The notes: generated by a model not told the origin, from the letters alone. Positions 9,937 through 19,621 are shown, counted from the first letter of the stretch. The stretch is 64,000 nucleotides of DNA from Lachnospiraceae bacterium KGMB03038 (GCA_007361935.1 CP041667.1:2260501-2324500), one strand, 5' to 3'. Made by a program: numbers and translations.

Positions 9937-10266
9937 ATGGAAAACCGAAAGAGAAATATACAGATGAAGTTTTACGTTACGGAAGAAGAAAAGCGGCTGA
10001 TCGACGAGAAGATGAAGCAGCTTCCCATAAAGCAGTATGGGGCATACTTCCGTAAAATGGCGATAGACGGGTATATTCTTGTCGTTGACCGAAGCGACAC
10101 AAAAGCATATATCCGGGAACTGCAAGCGGTGAGCCGGAACATCAACCAAATTGCAAAACGCGCCAATGCGACGGGGACGGTTTACAGGCAGGATATAGAG
10201 GACATTAAAAAGGCGGTGGACGAGATATGGCGGTTACAAAGACGCACCCTATTAAATCAACCTTAA
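9937..10266 (+). CDS. MobC-type mobilization accessory protein (element B)
   Basis: 109 aa. Ribbon-helix-helix-like N-terminus (QMKFYVTEEEKRLIDEKM) and the family motif SRNINQIAKRAN. MobC proteins bind oriT and help the relaxase nick. GGCGGTG lies ahead of the ATG, and the gene overlaps the relaxase start by 40 bp. Confidence 0.9.
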   Translation: MENRKRNIQMKFYVTEEEKRLIDEKMKQLPIKQYGAYFRKMAIDGYILVVDRSDTKAYIRELQAVSRNINQIAKRANATGTVYRQDIEDIKKAVDEIWRLQRRTLLNQP

Positions 10267-11561
10267 AGGCTGCGATAGACTATATCTTAAATCCCGAAAA
10301 GACAGACGGGAAGCTGCTTGCGTCCTCTTTCGGCTGCGGGCTGGAAACCGCCGATATTGAGTTTGCATGGACGCGGGAAGCTGCCGGAGATCGCGGCACA
10401 CATTTAGGGCGGCACTTGATACAATCCTTTGCGGTGGGAGAAACCACACCGGAAGAAGCGCACAAAATCGGCATGGAACTTGCCGGGGCGGTATTAGGCG
10501 GCAAGTATGAGTTTGTTTTGACAACTCACGTCGATAAAGACCATCTGCATAATCACTTGATTTTCAACGCGGTTAGCTTCGTTGACTACAAAAAGTACCA
10601 TTCCAACAAGCAAAGCTATCACTTTATCCGGCGCACCAGCGACAGGATATGTAAAGAGCATGGGCTATCCGTCGTCGTACCGGGACAGGACAAGGGAAAA
10701 AGCTATGCAGAATACACCGCCGAAAAGCAAGGGACAAGCTACAAAGCAAAGCTGAAAACGGCGATAGATACTCTCATTCCCCAAGTGAAAGATTTTGACG
10801 AACTGCTGCGCCGCTTGCAGGAAATGGGGTATGAAATCAAACAGGGCAAATACATTTCCTTTCGCGCTGCCGGACAGGAACGGTTTACCCGCACAAAGAC
10901 GCTCGGCGCGGCCTATACGGAAGAAGCGATAAAGGAGCGTATCAAGGGCGTGTATGTTGCCAAAACAAAAACGCTGCGGGAAGATAAGAAAATCCGGCTT
11001 GTCGTCGATCTTGAAAACAGTATCAAAGCCCAACAGTCGGCGGGCTATGAACGGTGGGCAAAAATCCATAATCTGAAACAGGCTGCTAAAAGCATGAACT
11101 TCCTAACCGAAAACAAGATTGAGTATTATAGCGAACTTGAAAGCAAGATAGCCGATATTATGACCGCTCATGACGCGGCGGCAAAGGCGGTTAAGGAAGT
11201 GGAACAGCGTATGTCTGATTTGTCGCTGCTTATCAAGCACACCACCACATACCGACAGTTAAAACCGATTTACGATGAATACCGAAAATCGCCGGACAAG
11301 GAAAAGTATCTGCGGGGGCATGAAAGCGAAATTATCCTGTTTGAAGCTGCGGCAAGGGCATTAAAGGAAATGCAGATAAAGAAGCTGCCCGATCTCGCCG
11401 CGCTGCGCAAGGAGTATAGAAGCTTAAACGACAGGAAAACCAAATTGTATGAAGATTATCGGCAAGCCAAGAAGCAAATGCAGGAATACGGCGTTGTCAA
11501 AAAGAACGTCGATAGTATTCTTTACCCGTCCCAAAGCAGGGCGCGGGAGCAGGAGCGATAA
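10227..11561 (+). CDS. Relaxase (MobP-like) of element B
   Basis: 444 aa. Catalytic Tyr in AIDYILNPEKT near residue 18 and the HUH metal site THVDKDHLHNHLIFN near residue 105. A long basic, coiled-coil C-terminal region contains YERWAKIHNLKQAAK, also seen in the A and D relaxases. It nicks oriT and stays bound to the transferred strand. Rightward, opposite to the main transfer operon; the terminator at 11703-11755 closes both transcription units. Confidence 0.93.
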   Translation: MAVTKTHPIKSTLKAAIDYILNPEKTDGKLLASSFGCGLETADIEFAWTREAAGDRGTHLGRHLIQSFAVGETTPEEAHKIGMELAGAVLGGKYEFVLTTHVDKDHLHNHLIFNAVSFVDYKKYHSNKQSYHFIRRTSDRICKEHGLSVVVPGQDKGKSYAEYTAEKQGTSYKAKLKTAIDTLIPQVKDFDELLRRLQEMGYEIKQGKYISFRAAGQERFTRTKTLGAAYTEEAIKERIKGVYVAKTKTLREDKKIRLVVDLENSIKAQQSAGYERWAKIHNLKQAAKSMNFLTENKIEYYSELESKIADIMTAHDAAAKAVKEVEQRMSDLSLLIKHTTTYRQLKPIYDEYRKSPDKEKYLRGHESEIILFEAAARALKEMQIKKLPDLAALRKEYRSLNDRKTKLYEDYRQAKKQMQEYGVVKKNVDSILYPSQSRAREQER

Positions 11562-11702
11562 GGCGCAAAACATGGGGTGGCAAGTGGAATGTTAAGGGCT
11601 GAAAACGCCTGTGTTTCTGCGGCTTCCAGCGCATGAAAACGACATAGACGATAAAGTATATTCAAACCCGCAAAAACGGCTTTCTAATTGTCCACGCAAG
11701 GA

Positions 11703-11755
11703 CAAAAAAAGAACAGGGGCGCGGTGCCGGAAATCGGCAACCGCGCCCCTGTTCT
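11703..11755 (-). terminator. Terminator between relaxase gene and the leftward transfer operon
   Basis: Long stem AGAACAGGGGCGCGGT.GCCG / CGGC.ACCGCGCCCCTGTTCT (11710-11755) with a run of seven T on the minus strand. It ends the operon that begins near 55 kb and may also stop the relaxase transcript. Confidence 0.88.
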
Positions 11756-11762
11756 CTATGGG

Positions 11763-11972
11763 CTATTCCTCGTCGGTCAAGATAAACTCCCTTTCGGAAA
11801 ACTCGCTGTCCGTCATGGCTTGCAGCTTGTTCACCGCTGCGGCGGCAAGCTGGCGCATATCCTCGTCCATGTAGGGCATGGCGGCAAGGATATTTTCAAG
11901 CGTTGTTTCCCGGCTGTCCTCGGCGTAGATCGCAACAATGTTTTCTTCCTCAATGGTAAAGCGGGTATTCAT
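11763..11972 (-). CDS. Transposon-transfer assisting (TTRAP) family protein
   Basis: 69 aa, acidic: FTIEEENIVAIYAEDSRETTLENILAAMPYMDEDM... matches the TTRAP pattern of small proteins closing Tn1549-like transfer operons. It is the last gene of the operon, 4 bp after the ArdA/ArdC fusion gene and just before the terminator. Role unknown. Confidence 0.8.
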   Translation of the reverse strand: MNTRFTIEEENIVAIYAEDSRETTLENILAAMPYMDEDMRQLAAAAVNKLQAMTDSEFSEREFILTDEE

Positions 11973-11976
11973 GCTA

Positions 11977-14900
11977 TCAAACCTCCAAATCCTTTTTATG
12001 CTCTTTCTGTTTATCTTTCGGCTGCTGCGCCGCCTGTTTCTTGTATTCGTCCAGCTTCTTCAAAATGGACGGTTTTTTCTGCGGCTGTTCCCGTTTCTCG
12101 GCTTTTACCGCTTTTGCAAGGTCGGTAACGGAAATCGCTTCCCCCGCCTTTGCCCGCTGCTCAAAATCTGCAACGGTGGGCGTTTGCGGCGTATTGTTGA
12201 TAAGCCCGTCAAAATTGTTGTCGTTCTGCTCTATGGTGTCCTCGACGTGCTTTAAGGGATTATCCCGCTGCGGCTGCTCGGCGGCTATGGCATAAGCCTG
12301 TGTGCCATTCCCCATAATGAGATACTTCCCGTCCTCCGACGCATGGTGAAAACCAAATCCCGCCGCTTCGATCTGTTCACGGCTCATATCGGTAATATGA
12401 AAATTGCCCCTCGGCGTTCTAACGGTTTCACCCGTCAAAAGGCTGTCGGGGGTCGCTTCCGGCTGCTGCTTTTCAAGCTGCCCGTCCTTGTAGGAATATC
12501 CTTGCGCCGCGATTGCTTCAAGGGTCTTGCCCGTAACGTCGCCATAAATCCGCTTGTCTGCGTCAACCAGCATTTGCAAAGTGTCTTGTACGGTGTCGGA
12601 CAAGGCTTGCTGCTGTTCGGGCGGCAGCTTGTCAAATACGGGGGTCTGCTGCTCCTGCAAAAACTCCGGCACTTGCTGAAAACCGATACTGTCTACATAG
12701 TGGGCGGTGTCCTCGTCGTTCTGATGAAGCACAACAATGTCGGAAACGGAAAGGCTATGCCCCTTAAAGTCGGCGGGGTGGTCGATATTAAACCTTTCCC
12801 AAATGTCGCCCAGCGTCATATCCTTTGTAAGCGGTGCAGTATAGACGAGTTCATAATTTACCCGGTCAATGGTAAGTCCAGCCGCTTGCAGACGGTCATA
12901 AGGCTCAAAGCGCAAGTCCCTTGTTTCGTCCCCGCGCTTTAACTGATAAATGGAAAAGGTATCGCCCTGCTCCTGCTCGGCTTGCCGCTGCTGCTGCAAC
13001 TCGGTAAAATGCCCCTCAATCTCGGTAATGAGTTCCTTTGCGGTGGTCTGTATTGTTTCAAGGGACGCTTTTAACTCGGTCATTTCCTTGCCGCTGCTCC
13101 AACCAGCCACATAGCCGAAAGAGTAATCGGAAGTATCAAGGCCGAAATGCTGGCAAACCGTATAAGCGACGCTTTCCGCTTCTACCTCGCAGGTATGGCG
13201 GTCAACGCGGTTTTGCTGCTCCGGCGGGGCGTTTAAGTCTACGTCGTGCAGCTTCGCATGGGCGATTTCGTGAATGGCGGTCTTTACCGCCTGTAATTCA
13301 CTCACGCCCTCTTTGATTGCAATACGCTTGTCGGTCAAACTGAAATACCCATTTGCGCCGTTTGTGATCTGCTCAAATGCAATCGGGACGGGGGACGCTT
13401 TTTCAAGGGCGGCGAAAAAATCCTCGTACTGCTCCACATCGGCAAGCAGCGGTTTAACGGAAAGGTCGGGAAACTCCTTGCCCTCGGTCTGCGAAATATC
13501 AAAGACGGTTATAACCTTAAAGGCGGGGACGGTGATTTCCTTTTCTTCCTTTACCACTTTTCCCTCGCGGTCAAGCATGGGCTTTCTCGTTTCGGGGTCG
13601 ATTTTATCAACCAGCTTTTTCACCTTGTAGGGCGCGGGGGCAAAGATTTTAATGCCTTTCTCGCCTTTCTTTACATGGCGGTCAAACTCCTTTTCCCATT
13701 GACGGAAGCCCATTACCAAATTGCCGCCCTGCATAGCAATTAGGATAGTGTTATTCAAACTATAATCATGGAACTTTGACATAGCGGTTAGAAACTCTTT
13801 GTAGCGGTCGCTGTCAAAAATCGCCTGTACGCCCTGTTCCAAACGCGCGGTGATCTCCTTTACCTTTTCGGCGGGCTTTTCGGAAGTAAGGATAATGGGG
13901 ACGACGGGGCGGGGCTGCTGCGGCTCTGCGGCCTGTGCGTCTGCTTGCTGCGTTTCGGCTGCGTCCATATAGGCTTTGTCCTGTTCGCCGCGCTCCGGCT
14001 GCGGGTAACTCATAATGCGGTATTCTTCCGGCACTTCGCGCCCCTCAAACTGCCGTTCCCACTCGTCGCCGCTTTCCACGATATAGCCGTACTCGGTAAA
14101 CGCGCCTTTTTCCTGCGCGGCAGCGTTCCTGCCAAAAGTAGAAAGGTCAATGCCGCCTTTCCATTCTTCGGGCATTTGTACCATGCCGGATTGATTTAAG
14201 TAATAGTCGCCCAAATCGTGGTAGTTATGTACTTCGGGGATATGGACGTAAAAATCCACGTTGTAGGTGAAGTCAATTACCTGTCCAATATTTGCAAGCC
14301 CGTTTTTCTGCTGCAAAGCTGCGTTCAGCTTGCCAACCTCGGCGGGGTCAAGCTGTTCGAGCCGCGCCGCAAGAAAATTGAGTTCGTCCACGTCGGCGGC
14401 GCATACCATTTCATAAGGCAAGGCAATATGTTTCTCCGGGTCGTCGGAATAGCCGCGAATGGAAAAATCCTGCGGGTTGTCGGCGGTAATGCCGACGTTC
14501 CGCATAGCTTCGTGCAACTGCTCCTTTGTGGCGGGCATATCCAACCAATAGCCGCCGGGGTCGCCCGCGTCAAAGCGGCTGCGGTTGCCTATCATAATAG
14601 AAAACTGTTCGCTCATGTGTTCACGCTCCTTTTCCTGCCCGGTATTTTCGGGGATAGCTGCCGCCTGTTGCTGCTGCGGGGGTTCTTCGCCCTCTATGGT
14701 GTAGTCCGGCATGAGCATACCGTTTACTTTGAAATAGTCGGCGTACTCCTGCGGGATAGGCGGGGAGATTTCCGTAAACAAGCGGTCATACGCTTTGATA
14801 CGCCCATTCAGATACTTTTCCATAGCTGCCTTGTCGGTGAAAACCTTTCTATCTTGTCCGGCAATCTTCGCTTGGGTTCTGCTTGGGCTGTTGGTGCGCA

Positions 14901-15324
14901 CGCTCCATGTAAGCGTCCATGAATACGGGATAGATTTCTGCGCTTCTTTGTCGTAGCGGGTATTCTCGTAAATGTAGTAATTCATCTGATATACCCGATT
15001 GCTGCGAATATGGCGGTTATGCTCGGTGGTCTGCCACTCGTTAGCGGTGTGCTGGACGTGCGGCGTTCTCACATATTCAAGTGTTTTATCCAGCAAAAGC
15101 GTTCTTCCCGCCTGTTCTTCCCATGCGGCGGCGCGTTCTTTAAGGTCGTCAAAAATCGCCTGTTCTGCCGCCGCGCTTTCGCTGCGCATGGAAAGTAGCT
15201 GCGCAATCGGCAAGGAAGCATAAGGGGCAATCTCCCTGTCCTTTGCTTCAAAATATATCCGGCGTTCTATCCGCATGGTTTCGGCGGCTTCTAATTTGTC
15301 ATGGTCGTATGAGGAATACGGCAT
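11977..15324 (-). CDS. Multidomain anti-restriction protein (ArdA-like, ArdC/metallopeptidase, YodL, DUF4316)
   Basis: 1115 aa in a single frame. N-terminal ~230 residues of a DUF3849-like region; about 237-440 is ArdA-like (MSEQFSIMIGNRSRFDAGDPGGYWLDMP); about 510-760 is an ArdC N-terminal domain plus zinc metallopeptidase motif HEIAHAKLH; then a YodL-like block (FSIYQLKRGDETRDLRFEPYDRL) and a DUF4316-like end. ArdA mimics DNA to block type I restriction; ArdC protects incoming DNA. Together with two DNA methyltransferases in the same operon it likely shields B on entry. Confidence 0.85.
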   Translation of the reverse strand: MPYSSYDHDKLEAAETMRIERRIYFEAKDREIAPYASLPIAQLLSMRSESAAAEQAIFDDLKERAAAWEEQAGRTLLLDKTLEYVRTPHVQHTANEWQTTEHNRHIRSNRVYQMNYYIYENTRYDKEAQKSIPYSWTLTWSVRTNSPSRTQAKIAGQDRKVFTDKAAMEKYLNGRIKAYDRLFTEISPPIPQEYADYFKVNGMLMPDYTIEGEEPPQQQQAAAIPENTGQEKEREHMSEQFSIMIGNRSRFDAGDPGGYWLDMPATKEQLHEAMRNVGITADNPQDFSIRGYSDDPEKHIALPYEMVCAADVDELNFLAARLEQLDPAEVGKLNAALQQKNGLANIGQVIDFTYNVDFYVHIPEVHNYHDLGDYYLNQSGMVQMPEEWKGGIDLSTFGRNAAAQEKGAFTEYGYIVESGDEWERQFEGREVPEEYRIMSYPQPERGEQDKAYMDAAETQQADAQAAEPQQPRPVVPIILTSEKPAEKVKEITARLEQGVQAIFDSDRYKEFLTAMSKFHDYSLNNTILIAMQGGNLVMGFRQWEKEFDRHVKKGEKGIKIFAPAPYKVKKLVDKIDPETRKPMLDREGKVVKEEKEITVPAFKVITVFDISQTEGKEFPDLSVKPLLADVEQYEDFFAALEKASPVPIAFEQITNGANGYFSLTDKRIAIKEGVSELQAVKTAIHEIAHAKLHDVDLNAPPEQQNRVDRHTCEVEAESVAYTVCQHFGLDTSDYSFGYVAGWSSGKEMTELKASLETIQTTAKELITEIEGHFTELQQQRQAEQEQGDTFSIYQLKRGDETRDLRFEPYDRLQAAGLTIDRVNYELVYTAPLTKDMTLGDIWERFNIDHPADFKGHSLSVSDIVVLHQNDEDTAHYVDSIGFQQVPEFLQEQQTPVFDKLPPEQQQALSDTVQDTLQMLVDADKRIYGDVTGKTLEAIAAQGYSYKDGQLEKQQPEATPDSLLTGETVRTPRGNFHITDMSREQIEAAGFGFHHASEDGKYLIMGNGTQAYAIAAEQPQRDNPLKHVEDTIEQNDNNFDGLINNTPQTPTVADFEQRAKAGEAISVTDLAKAVKAEKREQPQKKPSILKKLDEYKKQAAQQPKDKQKEHKKDLEV

Positions 15325-15344
15325 ATTCTTTCATCACGTCCTTT

Positions 15345-15457
15345 CTCGGTCATATAAGGGTTTGGGACTATCCCAACAAGCAAAATGCCCGCGCTCTCTA
15401 TGGGAAGCGCGGGCATTTCTCGCAAACGGGTACTCGTTTGCTGTGCTTGCTATGTAG
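15345..15457 (-). repeat. Inverted copy of the oriT-like region, with an extra hairpin
   Basis: Reads on the minus strand like 9851-9925 (GCAAGCACAGCAAACGAGTA, then GCTTGTTGGGATAGTCCCAA) but has an added GCCCGCGCTTCCCatagaGAGCGCGGGC hairpin in the middle. It lies between the VLP gene and the ArdA/ArdC gene. It could be a second nick site, a relaxase-binding decoy or a promoter carried twice. Confidence 0.75.
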
Positions 15458-15818
15458 TTGTTTTTATCCGTAAACGCCTGTTTCTCTCGCTTTGGGCTTT
15501 CTGTCTGCGGCGTATCTTTGCCGCGCAATCGGGGCAGTATTTCGCCCGGTTGCTGCCCGCCGCAAACGTGCTGCCGCATACCGCGCAACGCTTCAAATCG
15601 GTTTCCCCGCTGCGGGTGATCTGTTCGCAAAGCTGCCTGTCGGCGGGTAATACCGCTTCGCGGAAATAGCGGCATAGCAGCGAATAGCTGATACTCTGCA
15701 CACAAACGCAAGTTTCCCCGTCGTCCAGCAGCAGACAATTCCCGCAATCGTTGTTTGCACAAGCGGCGCGGGTCATTTTCTTTACGGCGCGGTATTGCTT
15801 TTCATCAAGCCTTATCAT
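15450..15818 (-). CDS. Cysteine-rich VLP-domain protein (element B)
   Basis: 122 aa. Same two-part cysteine layout as the A and D copies (NDCGNCLLLDDGETCVCVQ, then CAVCG...CPDCAAKIRRRQ). ATG overlaps the topB stop (ATGA). Family function unknown; its repeated presence in all three backbones suggests a conserved transfer or maintenance role. Confidence 0.85.
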   Translation of the reverse strand: MIRLDEKQYRAVKKMTRAACANNDCGNCLLLDDGETCVCVQSISYSLLCRYFREAVLPADRQLCEQITRSGETDLKRCAVCGSTFAAGSNRAKYCPDCAAKIRRRQKAQSERNRRLRIKTTT

Positions 15819-17890
15819 TTTCGGTTCTGCTCGACGCGGAAGTTTACATACTTGCCGCCTGTGTCGGCAAGCAGCACAACTCCGTCAAAGGTCTTTCCCG
15901 TCTTGGTCGAGTACATACCTTTGATTTTTACCTTTCCGTCTTTCAAAAGGGCGGCGGCAATCGCCTTTGTGAAAGCCTTTTTGCGCTGCTCAAAAAAGCG
16001 GTCATTCTTCCACATCACAAAGCTGCAAGCCCTGTCGGAGCAGTAAAAGTTTTTCTTGCCCTCGTAAACCGCCGCGCCGCAACGGGGGCAAGTGCCGATT
16101 GCTTCCCGCTGCGGGGTAAACAGCTTCGCTTTATCCTCGGAAATCGCGGAATAGGTCTTGACAAGCCCCGCTGTCATTTCCTCAATCCCGCGCATGAAGT
16201 CGGCGGGGCTGTCGCTGCCCTTTGCAATCCCGGTAAGGCGCGTTTCCCATTCTGCCGTAAGCTGCGGGGACGTAAGGCTGTCGGGCAGAATAGCGACAAG
16301 GTTATACCCGTCCTTTGTGGGGATTAGCTTTTTGCCCTTGCGCTCGGCAAAGCCCGCGCTAATGAGTTTTTCAATGATACCCGCCCGCGTCGCGGTGGTG
16401 CCTAACCCTTTGCGCTCCGCGTCCTCCGGCGTGTCCTCCTTTCCCGCACTCTCCATAGCCGAAAGTAACGTATCTTCGGTAAATGCCTTTGGGGGCTGCG
16501 TGTAACGTTCGGAGATCTCCGCTGCCGGATTGTCAAAGGTCTGCCCCTCGGCAAGCGGGGGTAAAACCGCTTCCGGCTCTGCGTCCTCGTCCTGTTCCCC
16601 GGACGCGGCGCGGGATAGTCTTTCAATCTCGCGCCAACCCTCGCAAAGCGTCGTCCTGCCCTTTGCGGTAAAGGTATAGCCGCCGCAAGTGAAAACCGCC
16701 GTAACCGCTTCATACTCATAGGGCGCGGCAACGGCGCAAAGCAGTTTTGCGCACACAAGGGTCATTAGCTTTTTCTCACTTTCGGCAAGGGAAGAAAAGC
16801 CCGTTTTCACAAACTCCGCTGTCGGCAAAATGGCGTGATGGTCGGTTACTTTGCTGTTGTCGCAAATCCTCGCAAGGTCGGCTTGCAGCTTCACGCCCTG
16901 CATAAAGGGGAGAGCAGCGCAAAGGCCGGTGATAAGTTCCTTTGTGCTGCCCTCCATATCGGAAGTGATATATTTGCTGTCGGTGCGGGGATAGGTCAAA
17001 AGCCGTTTTTCATAAAGGGCTTGCGCATAGTCAAGGGTCTGTTTCGCCGTAAACCCATACAAACGGTTTGCTTCCCGCTGCAAGGCGGTGAGGTCAAACA
17101 GTTTCGGCGGGGCTGCGGTCTTTTTCTCTTTTTTAAGGGAAGTACAAACGGCCTGCGATTTCTCGCAAGCCGCTTTCATCTGCCGCGCCGCCGCTTCGTC
17201 GTCCTGCCTTTCGGAAAGGGCGGCAACGCCGCCAACGTCCAGCCGGACGACATGATATTTCTCTTTCTTAAAGCTGCTGATTGCATAGTCGCGGTTTACC
17301 AGCATAGCAAGGGTGGGCGTTTGCACTCTGCCGACATTCAATGTTTTATGGTAGAGGATAGAGAAAAGGCGGGTCGCGTTAATGCCAATGAGCCAATCGG
17401 CCTTTGCTCTGCAAAGCGCGGATTGATAGAGGTTGTCATAGCCGCGCCCGTCTTTGAGATTTGAAAAGCCCTCGCGGATTGCACTTGCTTCCATGCTGCT
17501 AATCCAAAGGCGGGAAAAGGGCTTTTTGCAATTCGCCTGTTCATAGACAAAGCGGAAAATGAGTTCCCCCTCGCGCCCGCTGTCGCAAGCATTGATAATC
17601 TCGGTAACGTCGCTGCGGTGCATAAGGTCTTTGAGAATGGAAAACTGCTGCTCCTTGCCGCTGGCAACAATAAACTGCCACTCCTGCGGGACAATGGGAA
17701 GATCGTCGTACTTCCATTTACGGAATTGTTCATTGTAGGTCGCCGCGTCTGCAAGGCTAATCAAATGCCCGATACACCACGACACAAGGTAGCCGCCGCC
17801 CTCAAAATATCCGCTGCGCTTTTCATTCGCGCCCATAACGGCGGCAATCGCCGCCCCGACGCTCGGTTTTTCTGCAATTACAAGTTTCAT
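15815..17890 (-). CDS. topB: DNA topoisomerase III (TopB-like)
   Basis: 691 aa. TOPRIM domain with KPSVGAAIAA and the acidic DSGREGE motif, type IA core with catalytic Tyr in LLTYPRTDSKYI, and a C-terminal zinc-ribbon-like segment (CPRCGAAVYEGKKNFYCSD). Plasmid-type TopB enzymes are standard in Tn1549-like ICEs and probably untangle the circle during replication or transfer. ATGA overlap with the DUF4366 gene shows tight coupling. Confidence 0.93.
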   Translation of the reverse strand: MKLVIAEKPSVGAAIAAVMGANEKRSGYFEGGGYLVSWCIGHLISLADAATYNEQFRKWKYDDLPIVPQEWQFIVASGKEQQFSILKDLMHRSDVTEIINACDSGREGELIFRFVYEQANCKKPFSRLWISSMEASAIREGFSNLKDGRGYDNLYQSALCRAKADWLIGINATRLFSILYHKTLNVGRVQTPTLAMLVNRDYAISSFKKEKYHVVRLDVGGVAALSERQDDEAAARQMKAACEKSQAVCTSLKKEKKTAAPPKLFDLTALQREANRLYGFTAKQTLDYAQALYEKRLLTYPRTDSKYITSDMEGSTKELITGLCAALPFMQGVKLQADLARICDNSKVTDHHAILPTAEFVKTGFSSLAESEKKLMTLVCAKLLCAVAAPYEYEAVTAVFTCGGYTFTAKGRTTLCEGWREIERLSRAASGEQDEDAEPEAVLPPLAEGQTFDNPAAEISERYTQPPKAFTEDTLLSAMESAGKEDTPEDAERKGLGTTATRAGIIEKLISAGFAERKGKKLIPTKDGYNLVAILPDSLTSPQLTAEWETRLTGIAKGSDSPADFMRGIEEMTAGLVKTYSAISEDKAKLFTPQREAIGTCPRCGAAVYEGKKNFYCSDRACSFVMWKNDRFFEQRKKAFTKAIAAALLKDGKVKIKGMYSTKTGKTFDGVVLLADTGGKYVNFRVEQNRK

Positions 17891-18636
17891 AGATTATCGT
17901 CCTCCTGCTCGGTCTGTTCGGTTTCGACTACTTCCGTTTCCTCGTCGTCCTCGTCAAAATCAAGGTCGTCAAGGCTGCTGCTGCCTTTCGCCGCGTCCTT
18001 TTTGGGCTTCAAAATCTTAAAGTAGTAGAACGCGCCGCCGCCCGCTGCGGCAACAAGCAGCACGACAAGCAGAATACCCATGCCGCCGCCTTTTTCTTCT
18101 TCCGGCGGCTGCTCGGTTTCTTCCGGCTCCGGCTCGGCTTCCACACCCGCGCACTCGCTCATGTTGACGCTGCAAACCGGGCAAGCGGTGTTGACGCTTC
18201 CGGCAACGCATTTATCGGTGCAGCTACAAACGGGGGCTTCGGTCTGCCCGTCCTCCATAAGGGCGGTTAAATCCGCTTCGTCCACTTGGTTAAGGAAATG
18301 GACGGTATTTTCCCCGTCCTCGGCGCGGTCAATGATGATGTAAAAATAGTTGCCACTTTTGGTAACGACGGTGATAAACTGCTTGTCGCCGGACGCTTCA
18401 CCCGTTATATCGTCCACAAGGGACATATTCCCGTCCGGGGTAAGGGGCTGCGGCTCATAGCCGCCCGTCGTTTCTTCCGGCTCGGTTTCCGGCGCGGGGG
18501 TTTCCTCGGTTACGGGGGTAGGCGTGTCGTCGCTTTCATCGCCACCGCCCGCATAAGCGGTAACAGAAAAGCCGCACATGATAACCAGTGCGGCAAGCAA
18601 TACGGTAAACTTTCGGATTATCTTTTTATTCTTCAT
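17887..18636 (-). CDS. DUF4366-type secreted/membrane protein
   Basis: 249 aa, ATG 18636 after GGAGG. Signal peptide (KKIIRKFTVLLAALVIMCGF...AYAG), a Thr/Pro/Glu-rich linker, a Cys-containing domain and a C-terminal membrane helix (GILLVVLLVAAAGGGAFYYF) with an acidic cytoplasmic tail. Family members sit between the DUF4315 and topB genes in CTn-type ICEs; probably a surface part of the transfer apparatus. Confidence 0.82.
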   Translation of the reverse strand: MKNKKIIRKFTVLLAALVIMCGFSVTAYAGGGDESDDTPTPVTEETPAPETEPEETTGGYEPQPLTPDGNMSLVDDITGEASGDKQFITVVTKSGNYFYIIIDRAEDGENTVHFLNQVDEADLTALMEDGQTEAPVCSCTDKCVAGSVNTACPVCSVNMSECAGVEAEPEPEETEQPPEEEKGGGMGILLVVLLVAAAGGGAFYYFKILKPKKDAAKGSSSLDDLDFDEDDEETEVVETEQTEQEDDNL

Positions 18637-18892
18637 TGTCGTTGTCCTCCTGTTCGGCGGGGTAAGTGGCTTCCGGCTGCGGCAAGGTGATTTCGCCGCT
18701 GGCGTAAGCGGAGAGGAACGCGGCAAGCTGCGTCCCGTCAAGGTGTACCGCCTTTACCATTTGCACGATCTGCGCGTTTTCTTCCTCGACTTTCTGCGCT
18801 TCAAGGTCTTTCAGCTTCTTTTGCTGTTCAAGGATTTTTGCCCTCGTTTTCTCAATATCCCTTTCGATACGGTCAAGTTTCGTGTTCGCCAT
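18626..18892 (-). CDS. DUF4315 family protein
   Basis: 88 aa, largely a coiled coil (TKLDRIERDIEKTRAKILEQ...LKDLEAQKVEEENAQIVQMVKA). ATG 18892 has AAGGAG at 9 nt; the ATG at 18898 would be only 3 nt away. Overlaps the DUF4366 gene by 11 bp. A small ICE protein of unknown role. Confidence 0.82.
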   Translation of the reverse strand: MANTKLDRIERDIEKTRAKILEQQKKLKDLEAQKVEEENAQIVQMVKAVHLDGTQLAAFLSAYASGEITLPQPEATYPAEQEDNDNEE

Positions 18893-18898
18893 AGTCAT

Positions 18899-19621
18899 TT
18901 ACTCCTTTCCAAACTGTTCTTTCCATGAATAGCTGCGCCCCAATCCCTTAACGGTTTTAAGATAGGGCATAGCGTTTTCTTCCAAAGTCGCCGCCCGGTT
19001 AAATAGATCGGGATAGTGTTCTTTGAGATATAAAATCTCTTGTTTCTTCATGCTCGGACAAAAGAAACAGGACGATTTACCCGGCTGCGGCAATCCTGCC
19101 GCTTTGATTTCCCGGATACAATCGTCCCTGTTCCAGCCCCATTCTTCAATGAGGGGGTAGCGGTTATGATATTTTTTGTCGGCTTCGTTGTACTTGCGGG
19201 AATGTTCATACCGTTTCACTTCTCCCGCGTCATAGCCGATATAGCGGTTGACTTTCTCGCCGCGCTGCCATACTTCGCGGCAAGGCGCATAGTGGTTGCA
19301 AAACTTTTCCTGCGGTGCGATTTTGTGTTTCTGCGAACAACGCTTATGCCCGTAGGCAATCGACGGGAGCGTATGAGAGCGCAAGCACTCGGTTTCAAGA
19401 GATAGGCGGTTGCCGTAGCGGTCAACATACTGCACAACGGTAATCTGCGGCATACCGTGTTCCGCAAGCCATTGATTGATTATCTCGATAAATTGATAGG
19501 TATGCGGGTGTTCCGCGCCCGTATCGGCAAAGGTGATAAGGTCAATCGGGATTTTGTGCTTGTATAGGCCAATAAGTAAGGCGGCACTATTCGTGCCGCC
19601 GCCAAAAGATACAATATTCAT
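18899..19621 (-). CDS. PAPS-reductase-like PP-loop protein
   Basis: 240 aa. N-terminal PP-loop SFGGGTNSAALL typical of ATP pyrophosphatases of the PAPS reductase/adenylyltransferase family; several Cys/His positions (CSQKHK, CNHYAPC, SCFFCPSMKK) could bind metal or a FeS cluster. Relatives act in sulfur assimilation, tRNA thiolation or phosphorothioate DNA modification (DndC-like). Embedded in the transfer operon with no sulfur genes, so a DNA-modification or anti-defence role is possible but unproven. Confidence 0.7.
   Translation of the reverse strand: MNIVSFGGGTNSAALLIGLYKHKIPIDLITFADTGAEHPHTYQFIEIINQWLAEHGMPQITVVQYVDRYGNRLSLETECLRSHTLPSIAYGHKRCSQKHKIAPQEKFCNHYAPCREVWQRGEKVNRYIGYDAGEVKRYEHSRKYNEADKKYHNRYPLIEEWGWNRDDCIREIKAAGLPQPGKSSCFFCPSMKKQEILYLKEHYPDLFNRAATLEENAMPYLKTVKGLGRSYSWKEQFGKE

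Noticed and set aside
14218..14922. Rightward 234-aa gene
   Set aside because: It is antisense to the ArdA/ArdC fusion, has no ribosome site and no family pattern; a shadow of a G+C-rich gene. The same applies to other long antisense frames over virB4, topB, relaxase and recombinase genes.
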